In this document: piece after piece, positions 7,806 to 16,431 of the stretch
How the letters are laid out: each line of letters starts with the position of its first letter
Position numbering within the stretch: position 1 is the stretch's first letter
Assembly (NCBI GenBank): GCA_030740295.1
Contig: JASLXP010000119.1
Coordinates: 1 to 28,926 of the forward strand
Direction of reading: 5' to 3'
DNA from: Planctomycetota bacterium
GTDB taxonomy: Bacteria > Planctomycetota > PUPC01 > JACPCR01
DNA: 28,926 bases
Notes under the pieces: generated by a model
What the model was told of the DNA's origin: nothing
Database searches by the model: none
Seen by the model: only the letters and a program-made list of their open reading frames with translations
Translations under genes and position numbers: made by a program

Positions 7806-9479
7806 CTATCGCTTCTCAATCTCACGAATCTTATCTGCCAGCATTTTATTAAGGGCGGACATCCCCTCTTCAAGATTCAGATGCTCGATGTCATTAAAAC
7901 ACTCATGGCCCAGGCCGTGATTACCACCGCGATGGAAGTCTGCGAAAGAAACACCCTCGTGCTCGCCTGCTATTGTGGAAAGCCTTGATTTTATCTCTGC
8001 ATAATAACGCCTGCCTGTTCCTACACTGTCGACAGACTCTGCTTCTGCTACGCAAGGATGCAGGGGAGTAAAAAAGAGAATGACATTTATTTCATTCTCT
8101 TCCAATAATTTTACCGTTCGCTCCAACCGCATGAAAACATCTTCATTCCATATAAAGTCAACCTTGTTGCACCTTTCTACTAATGCAAGCTTCTCCCTTT
8201 TGGTAAGTTTTTCAGGCAATCTTGGGCTTGGGCGAAAATTGGGATCGGCAATATGTTTTTCAGAATAGTTTTCAAATTTATTCCAGGTGACGAACTCTGA
8301 GCCCTTGACTGGCCAGAGACGTTCGAGATTGGAAATATCGTGCTTATACCCCGGGCTGCTCATAAAAGAATGAAGGGACCAATCGTACCAGTGGTTCTGA
8401 TTGAAGAATCTTGGCATTAATCCCCAAAGGATCCACTTGAGCCTTGGCAGTTTCAGAAGGTATTCGCTGATGATCAGGTTCTGAAGTGCAAAATGGCTTC
8501 CCGCTGCGGCCATCGTTAGAGCAGTTGGGCCGCCCTTTGGCGATAAGTGCAGTTGGCCCGTGTCCAACCCGAAAATCTGTGAGTTCCCCACTACAACTAA
8601 TTCCAATTGGCTTCGTATCGCCCAGTAATCCCGCATGGCAGGGGATATATTTATTACATAATCAAAACGGGATTTATGGGATCCCTGCACGGCCGCCGGC
8701 GGGAGCGACCAGCTCACATAGAACGGGGCCTCGTTGTCTATATCAAGATCATCGCTTCTATAGACGGTTTTCAGACCTTTCAATGAATCAAAGGGCACTA
8801 ATGTCAGGTCCTGGACGCTTCCAGGTTTCGAAGTAACCCTCTTCTTGCCCGAGGCGATGGCCCACTCGGCGACGCGAATAGTTTTTGCCTTCAGACTACC
8901 TTTCAGGACTTGTCCGACCTGATAGCTGCAGACAATGAGTGCATCGGTATAAGGTGCAATCTGGGCGAGCGTCGGAATACCCGATTTTTCCAACAGTTTC
9001 GCCCTGACCACCAGATTTGAATCCAATGGCCTGGCCAGGCTGATGGCTTTCTCCTGCTCTACCGGATCTTCCGAATCCAGATAGCCGTAGAAAGTCTCGA
9101 TCTCTGCAGGGAGGACAGACAGCAGATAGTTCTTCTGCTCTTCGCGGCTTAATGTCCATATCCGATGCCGAGGCTTTGTCTCGGATATCTCCACTTTGCT
9201 CCCAAGCCATGAGTTCTTCTTCGAAATCACTCTGCCAACGCTGCACCAGCGACATTCATGCTCCGGAAAATTCCTATTGAACCAGGCCGTATAGGGCTTA
9301 GCCGTCTTCTCTTCTCTCCGACCCGATCTATCCCACTCGACAGTTTTGAGTGCGCGACACCTGGAACAGGTAAACTCTTCTGAATAAGAACTCCCACTGC
9401 GTTTCGCCAGAAGGACTCCCGCACAGAGCAGCGCAGGGATTGATAAAAGCAAGAGAGTTTTTTTTGAGGGAACGAGCAT
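7806..9479 (-). CDS. Membrane-anchored SGNH-hydrolase-like protein with twin CxxC motifs
   Basis: 557 residues. An N-terminal hydrophobic segment (8-25) should anchor or export it. Next comes a cysteine module, C38xxC41 and C76xxC79 (HECRWC), spaced like a zinc ribbon, and a middle region (about 170-260) with ADALIVCSY-type beta strands. The C-terminal half reads as an SGNH/GDSL-type hydrolase or acyltransferase: GNSQ with candidate nucleophile Ser300, and D530xxH533 (NDIEHLN) as the acid/base pair. Relatives with this layout act on cell-surface polysaccharide O-acetyl groups (DltD/AlgX-like), so a periplasmic acyl-transfer role is plausible but not shown. Base composition is unlike its neighbours: about 37% GC in two 60-nt blocks (8101-8160 and 8221-8280), against 57% in a block of the adjacent oxidase gene. 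This suggests later acquisition. No Shine-Dalgarno is seen. Confidence 0.7.
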   Translation of the reverse strand: MLVPSKKTLLLLSIPALLCAGVLLAKRSGSSYSEEFTCSRCRALKTVEWDRSGRREEKTAKPYTAWFNRNFPEHECRWCSVGRVISKKNSWLGSKVEISETKPRHRIWTLSREEQKNYLLSVLPAEIETFYGYLDSEDPVEQEKAISLARPLDSNLVVRAKLLEKSGIPTLAQIAPYTDALIVCSYQVGQVLKGSLKAKTIRVAEWAIASGKKRVTSKPGSVQDLTLVPFDSLKGLKTVYRSDDLDIDNEAPFYVSWSLPPAAVQGSHKSRFDYVINISPAMRDYWAIRSQLELVVVGNSQIFGLDTGQLHLSPKGGPTALTMAAAGSHFALQNLIISEYLLKLPRLKWILWGLMPRFFNQNHWYDWSLHSFMSSPGYKHDISNLERLWPVKGSEFVTWNKFENYSEKHIADPNFRPSPRLPEKLTKREKLALVERCNKVDFIWNEDVFMRLERTVKLLEENEINVILFFTPLHPCVAEAESVDSVGTGRRYYAEIKSRLSTIAGEHEGVSFADFHRGGNHGLGHECFNDIEHLNLEEGMSALNKMLADKIREIEKR

Positions 9480-9597
9480 TATCAGGACGTCTGCTTCTGA
9501 GATTTCTTATCAGAATGCTTTGGTGGTCGGAATGATTCAACTTGATGGGCCCGGGAGACCATTTGAATCCCATCTTCTCCCTTCTAACCTTCCGTCC

Positions 9598-12486
9598 ATG
9601 CCAGAGATCGAAACAGCCTTACGAGAGCGGATTAAAGGGGACGTGCGCTTCGATACGTACACGCGCTCGCTCTACAGCACGGACGCCAGCATCTACGACA
9701 TCACACCGATCGGCGTGGTGATGCCCAGGTCCGTGGATGATGTCATCGCAGTGCATCGATATGCATTTGAAAACAAGGTTGCGATTCTGCCGAGAGGAGG
9801 TGGTAGCTCTCTGTCAGGGCAGGCGATTGGCGAGGCGATCGTCATGGACTTCACTCGCCACATGAATCAGGTCCTCGAGATTAATGCTGCAGAAAAATGG
9901 GTTCGCGTACAGCCGGGAATGGTCCTCGACGATCTGAATAAAGTGCTCAGACCTCACGGTCTGCAGTTCGGCCCGGATCCTGCATCCAGCTCTCGCGCCG
10001 CGGTCGGAGGCCTGATTGGAAATAATTCTACTGGCGCACATTCGATCATCCATGGGATGACCGCCGATCATGTAGAGTCTCTGGACGTCATTCTTCCCAA
10101 CGGTGACAGGGATACGGTCCGGGCGATCGAGCGTGACAGCGAAGAGTTTGCCCAACTCAGTCATGGTGAATCATCTCTCGGGAAGATTCTCAAAGGGCTT
10201 GCGGATCTCGGGGATGAATACGCGTTCGAATGCGAAACCAGATTCCCCAAAACTCGCCGCAATGTGGCCGGCTACAACTTAAGGGAGGCGGTCACCAGCG
10301 AGCGGGTGGACGTGCCTCGACTGATCTGTGGCTCAGAGGGGACCCTTGTCACGATCGTGGAAGCGAAACTCAAACTGGTCGAGCTTCCCAGTGCCAGCGG
10401 GCTGGTCCTTCTTTGCTTTGAGGATCTGATTGAGGCTCTCCGAACGGTGTCGCCGATTCTCAAGCACAAGCCTACCGCGGTGGAGGTGGTGGATGAGATG
10501 TTGATCGAAATGGCCAAGACGAACCAGGAACACGGGGACACAGCCCGCGCCTTGCCCGAAGGCACGAAGGCGGCCCTGCTGGTCGAGTTTTACGGTGAGA
10601 CCCTGGACGACATCAGGCCGAGGCTGGATGAAATCCGTAAGCTGGCCATGGAAGAGATGGGTCTGGCCTTTCATGCTCTTGAAGCGGTTGACGCTCATTC
10701 ACAGACTGCGTTCTGGAATCTGCGCAAGGCCGGTCTGCCCATCCTGCTCAGCAACCCGAAAGACGCGAAGCCTACAGCGTTTGTCGAAGACACTGCCGTG
10801 CCAACGGACGTTCTGCCGGAGTACATCGAGGAGTTTCTGCGCATCATCCACAGTCACGGGACTACTTCAGCCGTGTACGCGCACGCAGGCGGCGGTTGCC
10901 TGCATCTGCGGCCCGTGATCAATCTGAAGGACCTTGATGAAATCGAGAAGCTCCACGAGATTTCGAGCGAGGTTACCGACCTGGTCATCCGCTACGGCGG
11001 CACGACGGCGAGCGAACATGGCGACGGTATGGTGCGCACCCAGTGGCTGGAACGTCTTTACGGGGGACGTCTCGTCGGCGCATTCAAAGAGATCAAGAAG
11101 CTCTTCGATCCCAGGGGGATCATGAACCCGGGCAAGATTGTTTCGACCGGTACAGACTTGCGTGCGAACATTCGTCATCGTCCTGGACAGGAAATCCCGC
11201 AGTTACCGAGCGCGCTGCGTTTTGACTCGCAGATCGATCTGCTTCACTCGGTAGAAATGTGCAACGGCTGCGGCGGCTGCCGCAAATCCAGCGGAGGCGC
11301 GATGTGCCCCTCCTTTCGCGGCGCGCAAGAGGAAATCGCTGCTACGCGGGGACGGGCCAATCTCATGCGACAGGCCATCACCGGTAAGCTGCCTCGCAAC
11401 GAGCTCACGTCTCAGCAATTCAAAGAGGAAGTGCTCGATCTGTGCCTTGGCTGCAAAGCCTGCAAGCGTGAGTGCCCCTCCGGCGTGGACCTGGCGAAGC
11501 TGAAGACCGAGATCAAATACCAATACCTTCAGGAACACGGTGCCTCGCTCGGCGACCGTTTTTTTGGGCACATCGACACGCTGAGTTCGTACGGAAGCGC
11601 GACAGCACCCATCACCAATTGGATCAATCAGTCCGAGCTTGGCCGAGCGTTTCTGCAGCGATTTGTTGGGATCGACCGAAGGCGCCCATTGCCGGCTTTT
11701 CACTTGGAGACGTTTGTTAAATGGTTCGAAAGCCAGGCCAGGCATAAGCAGGAGAGACCACGGGGTAAGGTCGCTTTCTTCTACGACTGTTACCTTAACC
11801 ACAACGCTCCGGAGCTTGGAAAATCCGCGGTTCGAGTGCTTGATGCCCTGGGGTACGAAGTCATTCTTGCAGACCGAAAGTGCTGCGGGCGCGCCATGCT
11901 TTCGAACGGCTTTATCGACGACGCCCGGGAGCGTGCCCAATTCAATGTCCGACGTTTGTCCGACCAGATCCGGGATGGCTTCAAAGTTGTGGGGTGCGAG
12001 CCGAGCTGCATCGTGACGATTCAAGATGAGTACGACGACCTGCTGGAGCCATCTGACGAACTCGATCTCGTGAAACAGAACACTTTTGAATTCTCGGAAT
12101 TTCTGGATGGCGATCTTGAAGAATCGCCCGCGCCCTCTCTGTTCAACATCCCCGACCAGCCCTTCATCTACCACGGCCACTGTCATCAGAAAGCCACCGG
12201 CAAAGCGGGCCATGTGCCATCTCTTATGAAGAAAGTCCTCGGAGCGAAGGTCGAGGTTTTGGATTCTGGTTGCTGCGGTATGGCCGGTGGATTTGGGTAC
12301 GAGAAAGAGCACTACGATCTCTCGATGAGAATCGGGGAGATTCTGTTCAACCAGATTCGCCAGCTCGATGGCGAGGTGATCGCACCTGGCGTTTCATGCA
12401 GAAGCCAAATCGGACACGGGATGGATCTGGTTGCACGGCATCCGGCTGAGGTTTTGGCGGGGCAGTTAGTGCAAGTGGATGAGTGA
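9598..12486 (+). CDS. FAD-linked oxidase / Fe-S / CCG-domain fusion (glycolate or D-lactate dehydrogenase type)
   Basis: 962 residues combining GlcD-like and GlcF-like parts in one chain. Seen in order: a PCMH-type FAD-binding domain (about 30-230; PRGGGSSLSGQA, GGLIGNNSTGAHS), an FAD-oxidase C-terminal domain (about 280-510; YAHAGGGCLHLRP, GEHGDG-like SEHGDGM, MNPGKI), a 4Fe-4S dicluster region (CNGCGGC from residue 555; CLGCKACKRECPSG from 616), and two cysteine-rich CCG modules (KCCGRAM at 761; SGCCGMAGGFGYE at 891, with HGHCHQK between). It oxidises a 2-hydroxy acid and passes electrons through the clusters, probably to the membrane quinone pool; the substrate is not readable. The ATG at 9598 starts where related proteins start; in-frame ATG (9532) and TTG (9520) codons would add 22-26 non-conserved residues. 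It is a single gene, divergent from the SGNH gene. Confidence 0.93.
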   Translation: MPEIETALRERIKGDVRFDTYTRSLYSTDASIYDITPIGVVMPRSVDDVIAVHRYAFENKVAILPRGGGSSLSGQAIGEAIVMDFTRHMNQVLEINAAEKWVRVQPGMVLDDLNKVLRPHGLQFGPDPASSSRAAVGGLIGNNSTGAHSIIHGMTADHVESLDVILPNGDRDTVRAIERDSEEFAQLSHGESSLGKILKGLADLGDEYAFECETRFPKTRRNVAGYNLREAVTSERVDVPRLICGSEGTLVTIVEAKLKLVELPSASGLVLLCFEDLIEALRTVSPILKHKPTAVEVVDEMLIEMAKTNQEHGDTARALPEGTKAALLVEFYGETLDDIRPRLDEIRKLAMEEMGLAFHALEAVDAHSQTAFWNLRKAGLPILLSNPKDAKPTAFVEDTAVPTDVLPEYIEEFLRIIHSHGTTSAVYAHAGGGCLHLRPVINLKDLDEIEKLHEISSEVTDLVIRYGGTTASEHGDGMVRTQWLERLYGGRLVGAFKEIKKLFDPRGIMNPGKIVSTGTDLRANIRHRPGQEIPQLPSALRFDSQIDLLHSVEMCNGCGGCRKSSGGAMCPSFRGAQEEIAATRGRANLMRQAITGKLPRNELTSQQFKEEVLDLCLGCKACKRECPSGVDLAKLKTEIKYQYLQEHGASLGDRFFGHIDTLSSYGSATAPITNWINQSELGRAFLQRFVGIDRRRPLPAFHLETFVKWFESQARHKQERPRGKVAFFYDCYLNHNAPELGKSAVRVLDALGYEVILADRKCCGRAMLSNGFIDDARERAQFNVRRLSDQIRDGFKVVGCEPSCIVTIQDEYDDLLEPSDELDLVKQNTFEFSEFLDGDLEESPAPSLFNIPDQPFIYHGHCHQKATGKAGHVPSLMKKVLGAKVEVLDSGCCGMAGGFGYEKEHYDLSMRIGEILFNQIRQLDGEVIAPGVSCRSQIGHGMDLVARHPAEVLAGQLVQVDE

Positions 12487-12580
12487 GAGGTCCATCGGGG
12501 TCTCAGCGCTCCGGGACGAGATTCTCAATGAGGTCAAGAAGTGACCGCATACTATGCTCCCGCGGACCGTCAGCACTGCT

Positions 12581-14416
12581 CTACTTCATTTTCAGGTATT
12601 GCAGCCTTCGTCCCACTTCTCCCCTTCTAGTCACCTGGCTGAACGCGCTCACATCGATATCGAAGCCCGGATTGCCATCCCTGAAGAATACGACCGTGTT
12701 AAGAGTGATCAGGGCTTCCAGTGACGACTTGGTTGTATTCAGAACCTCATAAAGTGCGGGCCGAGGATCTTCGCCGAGGATGCCGAGGAACTGGGCGGCC
12801 CGGGTGCGAACGAGCATGGCATCGTCTTTTAAAAGGCCGCGAGCCGTTTCCTTCAATGAGTTCGCCTGTTTGCCGAACACGCTGCACGCGATCATCGCCC
12901 ATTGGCGTTCGAGCGGGTTCTTCGCGGCAGCGGCTTTCAGCAGTTCGGGTTTCGCCTCCTCAAATGGCAGCAGTGCCAAGTCGGCCACATCCACCAGCCT
13001 GGCAATCTCGCCCGAAAGGGCTTTGCCGTAGGCGATGCCGTCTTTCAGCGCGTGCTGAACCATGTGGCTTTCGGGATAGAAGCTCAGGTCATTAATTCCT
13101 TTTACCTTCTTCTGCAGGCGGGCGCGCAAGTCTTTCAGCACTTCCGCGTGTTTGGGGTCGCCGGAGAGATCGTTCACCTCATGCGGATCGGACTCGACGT
13201 TGAAGAGCTGCTCAGGAGGGCGACGCTCAAAGAATTGCCTTTGCGCCGCATTCAGCTTTCCTTCGTTGTAGAGCTTCCGCCACTCGGCGTATGCCAGCAT
13301 TCTGTATCGGTAGTTGTTCTGGAGTCCGTCCGGCAGAAACGCGTGGTAGTTGCGGATGTATTGATATTTGCCCTTCCGAATCGAACGGCAGAAGTCGTAC
13401 TTCTCATCGAAGCGATCCGCGTAGCCGAAGGACTCGTCTCGCGCGCTGAGTTCTGCTTCGGAAATGTCTTTGCCGAGGAAGGGCTTGCCATCCATGTGCG
13501 GCGGCACGCCGATGCCCGCGAGATTTAAGAGAGTCGGACCGAAATCAATGAAGCTGACGAAGCCTTTTGTCCGCGTGCCGCGATTGAGATTCACCAGGTG
13601 TTTCCAGTTTTCCGGAATTCGCACGACCAGGGGAACGTGCAGGCCGCTCTCATAGATGTAGCCCTTACTGCGAGGCAGGACGCCACCGTGGTCGCCGAAG
13701 TAAAAGATGAAGGTGTCTTCGAGGAGTCCGTCATCCTTTAGCTGTCCGACGAGTTTGCCGACGCTGGCATCGATGACCTTCATTCGGTCGAAGTAACGAG
13801 CGTGGGTGTAGCGGAAAGTCGGGGTATCCGGGAAGTATGGAAAAAGCTTGACCTTATCGACCGGCGTTTTAAGTTCTGCCGGCTTCATGGATTTGAAGTG
13901 CAGCGAGCTCTCGTGAGACATGCCGTATGTCTGCATGTGAAAGAACGGCGCGCCTTCCGGTCGATTGCGCCATGTCGCTTTGCGTGAGGACTGATTCCAA
14001 ACCACGCCTTTTCCTTCGACAACGTTGTAATCTTTCTTCGAATTGTTGGTGGTGTAGTAGCCGGCCTGTTTCAGATAGGCAGGAAACATCCGCGCCCCTT
14101 GCGGCAGGTTCGCCATCGCAGATTTGCGGTGATACTGGAATCCAACGCGGGGCGCGAGGCAGCCGGTCGCCAGTGTTGACCTGGCCACCGAACAGACCGG
14201 GCCGCATGAAAAGGCGTGGTCAAAGACGATTCCCTCTTTGGCCAGGCTCTCGATGGCCGGCGTTGCGCCGAGCTCATACCCGTAGAGTCGCAGGTAATGA
14301 ATGGAATTATCTTCGGAAAGTATCCAGATGAAGTTGGGTTTCTTTTCCGCGTGCGCGAGTGGTAAGAGGAGCGCGAATACGATGAGGAGGAATCTGGCGA
14401 TGGGTGGGAGTCTCAT
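12581..14416 (-). CDS. Exported sulfatase with HEAT-like C-terminal tail
   Basis: 611 residues from the ATG at 14416, which gives a good signal peptide (RFLLIVFALLLPLAHA, cleavage before EKKPNF). A GTG at 14455 would add 13 residues. Type I sulfatase fold: metal ligands in SEDN (about 36-37), the formylglycine site C75-S-V-A-R79 within GPVCSVARSTLATG, FYFGDHGG, and the C-terminal EQLFNVESDPHEVNDL segment. The consensus C-x-P/A-x-R has Val at the third position here. Residues about 480-590 (NPLERQWAMIACSVFG, LVRTRAAQFLGILG) look like HEAT-type helical pairs, an extension seen in PVC sulfatases. It hydrolyses sulfate esters, probably of a polysaccharide, in the periplasm after maturation by a formylglycine-generating enzyme encoded elsewhere. 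It starts 43 nt after the deacetylase gene, so probably shares its transcript. Confidence 0.92.
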   Translation of the reverse strand: MRLPPIARFLLIVFALLLPLAHAEKKPNFIWILSEDNSIHYLRLYGYELGATPAIESLAKEGIVFDHAFSCGPVCSVARSTLATGCLAPRVGFQYHRKSAMANLPQGARMFPAYLKQAGYYTTNNSKKDYNVVEGKGVVWNQSSRKATWRNRPEGAPFFHMQTYGMSHESSLHFKSMKPAELKTPVDKVKLFPYFPDTPTFRYTHARYFDRMKVIDASVGKLVGQLKDDGLLEDTFIFYFGDHGGVLPRSKGYIYESGLHVPLVVRIPENWKHLVNLNRGTRTKGFVSFIDFGPTLLNLAGIGVPPHMDGKPFLGKDISEAELSARDESFGYADRFDEKYDFCRSIRKGKYQYIRNYHAFLPDGLQNNYRYRMLAYAEWRKLYNEGKLNAAQRQFFERRPPEQLFNVESDPHEVNDLSGDPKHAEVLKDLRARLQKKVKGINDLSFYPESHMVQHALKDGIAYGKALSGEIARLVDVADLALLPFEEAKPELLKAAAAKNPLERQWAMIACSVFGKQANSLKETARGLLKDDAMLVRTRAAQFLGILGEDPRPALYEVLNTTKSSLEALITLNTVVFFRDGNPGFDIDVSAFSQVTRRGEVGRRLQYLKMK

Positions 14417-14459
14417 GAAGTGGCGGTGGGATGGAATGGTGGACGCACTTCTCACGAAC

Positions 14460-15173
14460 TCAGGTAGACAACTGATCTACCTGATGCAGGGCTTTTGCCG
14501 TGGGCATGATCTTTACCGAGGCGATTTTCAGAAGACGCTCCAGCAGTCGTATCAGGTAGTCTTCTCCGATAGGGCCCCATCCTTCCCCGTCGAGTCCGTG
14601 GGTATTGTAGATGAGCCATCCATCCGGTTTGGCGAGTAATGCCTCGATGGTCTGATCGAGATGTTCCTCGCAGTTGCCTGGTCCAAAGCCGCAGGTTCCC
14701 AGGGCGACGAGGTCCGGAGACGGTAGAGGGTTGATCCCCTGCTGAATGCCTTCCACACGGGTCCGATAGGCGCGCACCTGGGTTTTCAGCCACCCTTCGA
14801 GCTCAGGCGAGGAAAAGTTGTATGGAAAGTTGAAGACACTCGCTGCACGTTCGAAGCCGGCAAGCTCAGATTCAAAAGTCGAGAGACAACGCTCCATCAG
14901 TTCCGTCGCCTCTTCGATTGGCAGATCCGGCAGGCGCGCATGTTTCCAGCTGTGGGGCATGATCTCATGGCCCCGATCCTGGAGCTCATTCCAGATCTCA
15001 AAGTCTCCTTTGTTGATTTCGTCCTGGTATGAATCCGGGCTCACGAAATCGCCTGCGTGACCTGAGGCTATGATGTTGAAGCAGGCTGAGAGGCCATGCT
15101 TCTCGTAGATGTCTGCGATCTTCAGATTCGATTTCTTGAAGCCGTCATCAAAGCTGAGGGTGATGATGTGCAT
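14460..15173 (-). CDS. Polysaccharide deacetylase (NodB-type, carbohydrate esterase 4 family)
   Basis: 237 residues with NodB motifs: motif 1 SFDDG (Asp9 catalytic base, Asp10 metal ligand), motif 2 HSWKH (His74 and His78, zinc ligands), motif 3 FNFPYN (about 113-118), and a C-terminal YNTHGLDGEGWG in place of the usual motif 5 His region. No signal peptide: the protein starts directly with MHIITLSFDDG, so it is cytoplasmic or exported by an unknown route. The family removes N- or O-acetyl groups from glycans. The short N-terminus resembles standalone deacetylases of glycan gene clusters. It lies 43 nt upstream of the sulfatase gene in the same direction; both would act on carbohydrate. No strong ribosome binding site precedes the ATG. 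Confidence 0.9.
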   Translation of the reverse strand: MHIITLSFDDGFKKSNLKIADIYEKHGLSACFNIIASGHAGDFVSPDSYQDEINKGDFEIWNELQDRGHEIMPHSWKHARLPDLPIEEATELMERCLSTFESELAGFERAASVFNFPYNFSSPELEGWLKTQVRAYRTRVEGIQQGINPLPSPDLVALGTCGFGPGNCEEHLDQTIEALLAKPDGWLIYNTHGLDGEGWGPIGEDYLIRLLERLLKIASVKIMPTAKALHQVDQLST

Positions 15174-15334
15174 AGAAATTCACTTTTGAACGGCGAGGCG
15201 TTGGGAAAGCAGTCTGCTGCCAGCCTGTGACTCATATTGATCCAGCTTGACCCATCGGCTGGCATTGGCCTGTGGCTACGAGCGGAAGCCCAGTAGGCCG
15301 AGACGAGGGCAATTTCACGGAACTGAATGACAAT

Positions 15335-15547
15335 TTTCAGGGGCAAAGCCCCGGGCCGTTTGCCTAGCCCAGCCCAAAGGGCTGGGTCTTCGGGCAGATC
15401 ATCCTCAGGGGCAACGCCCCGGTCATTTGCCCCAATGAATGGCCTCCTTATAAATGGCCGGGGCGTTGCCCCTTTTCAATTCTTTGTACCATTCACCCAG
15501 CCCGTTGGGCTGGGCTAGGCAAACAGCCCGGGGCTTTGCCCCTGAAA
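15335..15547. repeat. 213-bp nested palindrome
   Basis: Outer arms 15335-15387 and 15495-15547 are reverse complements over 53 nt with about two mismatches. Inside them, 15407-15427 and 15453-15473 form a second, 21-nt inverted repeat with one mismatch. Each outer arm also contains two short palindromes (GGGGCAAAGCCCC and AGCCC...GGGCT cores); the inner arms carry GGGGCAACGCCCC. The whole element can fold into a multi-branched hairpin or cruciform on either strand. It has no coding content and sits in a 664-nt gene-free region upstream of the deacetylase. It resembles REP/MITE-like elements, but no transposase or target-site duplication was identified. Confidence 0.9.
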
Positions 15548-15586
15548 TCCGTCAAAACGACTCCGTCTTGGAGGACTAGCTGTCTC

Positions 15587-15655
15587 TCTCATCGTCCTAA
15601 TCTCTGTCATCGAGCAGATTGAGATTAGGACGATGAGAAAGACGATGAGAAAGAG
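15587..15655. repeat. 18-bp inverted repeat plus tandem 12-mer
   Basis: A perfect 18-nt inverted repeat (15587-15604 and 15621-15638, 16-nt loop) is followed by a direct repeat of GACGATGAGAAA (15629-15640 and 15641-15652), whose first copy overlaps the right arm. It is a separate element from the palindrome upstream. Confidence 0.85.
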
Positions 15656-15702
15656 CCAGCCCAGGCATGTGTTGCCCTCGGCTACTATGTAATGCCGTTT
15701 TA

Positions 15703-15758
15703 TAGTGCACGCTTTAGCGTGTTCTGTCGCCGCCGAAAACACGCTAAAGCGTGCACTA
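15703..15758. repeat. Perfect 21-bp inverted repeat with CACGCTWWAGCGTG core
   Basis: Arms 15703-15723 and 15738-15758 are exact reverse complements around a 14-nt loop. Each arm is itself nearly palindromic (CACGCTTTAGCGTG / CACGCTAAAGCGTG). There is no T-run typical of an intrinsic terminator. It lies about 80 nt beyond the 3' end of the minus-strand gene at 15838. Confidence 0.88.
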
Positions 15759-15794
15759 CGAACAGCTTTGCGAAAGGTCAGGACGAACGAATCT

Positions 15795-15852
15795 GCCAGC
15801 TTGTGGTAGCGCCAGCTTGCTTATGGCACTTTGGCGGCTACGCCTTGGCGGC
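15795..15852. repeat. Short direct repeats at a gene 3' end
   Basis: Two copies of GCCAGCTTG (15795-15803, 15811-15819; 16-nt period) and two of TTGGCGGC (15831-15838, 15845-15852; 14-nt period). The second pair straddles the stop codon of the minus-strand gene at 15838, so the last residues of that protein (AAKA) are encoded by the repeat. Confidence 0.65.
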
Positions 15853-16431
15853 GGAGTATTCGAGCAGGATTTCTATTTCGGCGGCTTGGAGAGATTCCAA
15901 AGCGTTCCGTGCATCTTCGGGCACGCGGCCCGTCGCATCGATGCCTTCGCACCAGTCAACAAAATCGAAAGCGTCCCATGCGGATGAAGCCTCAAGCTGC
16001 TCTGCCAGTTCATTGGCCCACGTGCTCGATGCCTCGGTGAAGATCCTGATCGCGGCTTCGCGAACCGCGCCAAAGCACTCGTGGTCGCCCACTTTTCGAA
16101 ACCAGTATTTGCTGTTGGAGTAATCCGGTTCGCGGCGGTGCATGATTCCGTGCCAGTAACTTCCCGTTGTGTTGCCGATGCCCTGCGAAAGAGTGTGGGA
16201 TTCGTCCAGAGCATCATTCCAAAGCAGCAGGGCGCTTTTCACCGAATCGGCAAAGTCTGATGGTGCGACAGGCTTGCCGAGGATCTCTGAAGGGCTCAAA
16301 GAACGGATTCGTTTGCTGAGGGCTGGATCGCTTTCCATGCGGGGTGCGAGCGCGGGCAGGCTGTCGCGGCTCTTTATTTCGTTGACAATTTCGTGCAAAG
16401 GGCTGCCGGTGAATTCATCGAGCCAGCTCAT
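15838..16431 (-). CDS. Conserved protein of unknown function (197 aa), coupled to a phosphatase
   Basis: No function is known to me. A central segment, TGSYWHGIMHRREPDYSNSKYWFRKVGDH (about 89-117, quoted in parts: SYWHGIMHRREPDYSN, KYWFRKVGDH), is rich in His, Arg, Trp and Tyr. It is of a type I recall as conserved in hypothetical proteins of Planctomycetota and Verrucomicrobiota, so it probably forms the functional core. The rest is acidic and helical. No signal peptide, membrane helix or cysteine motif. The ATG at 16431 overlaps the phosphatase stop by 4 bp (ATGA) and has a strong AGGAGG 9 nt upstream (16441-16446), so the start is secure and the two proteins are made together. The 3' end runs into a short direct repeat, which may have altered the natural C-terminus. 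Confidence 0.8.
   Translation of the reverse strand: MSWLDEFTGSPLHEIVNEIKSRDSLPALAPRMESDPALSKRIRSLSPSEILGKPVAPSDFADSVKSALLLWNDALDESHTLSQGIGNTTGSYWHGIMHRREPDYSNSKYWFRKVGDHECFGAVREAAIRIFTEASSTWANELAEQLEASSAWDAFDFVDWCEGIDATGRVPEDARNALESLQAAEIEILLEYSAAKA

Noticed and set aside
11203..12312. A 369-codon open frame on the minus strand inside the FAD/Fe-S oxidase gene
   Set aside because: It is antisense to strongly conserved Fe-S and CCG motifs; its translation shows no domain. High GC codon use creates such shadows.
15122..15346. 74-codon minus-strand frame upstream of the deacetylase
   Set aside because: It overlaps the deacetylase 5' end in another frame and extends into the palindrome; no conserved-looking sequence or ribosome binding site.
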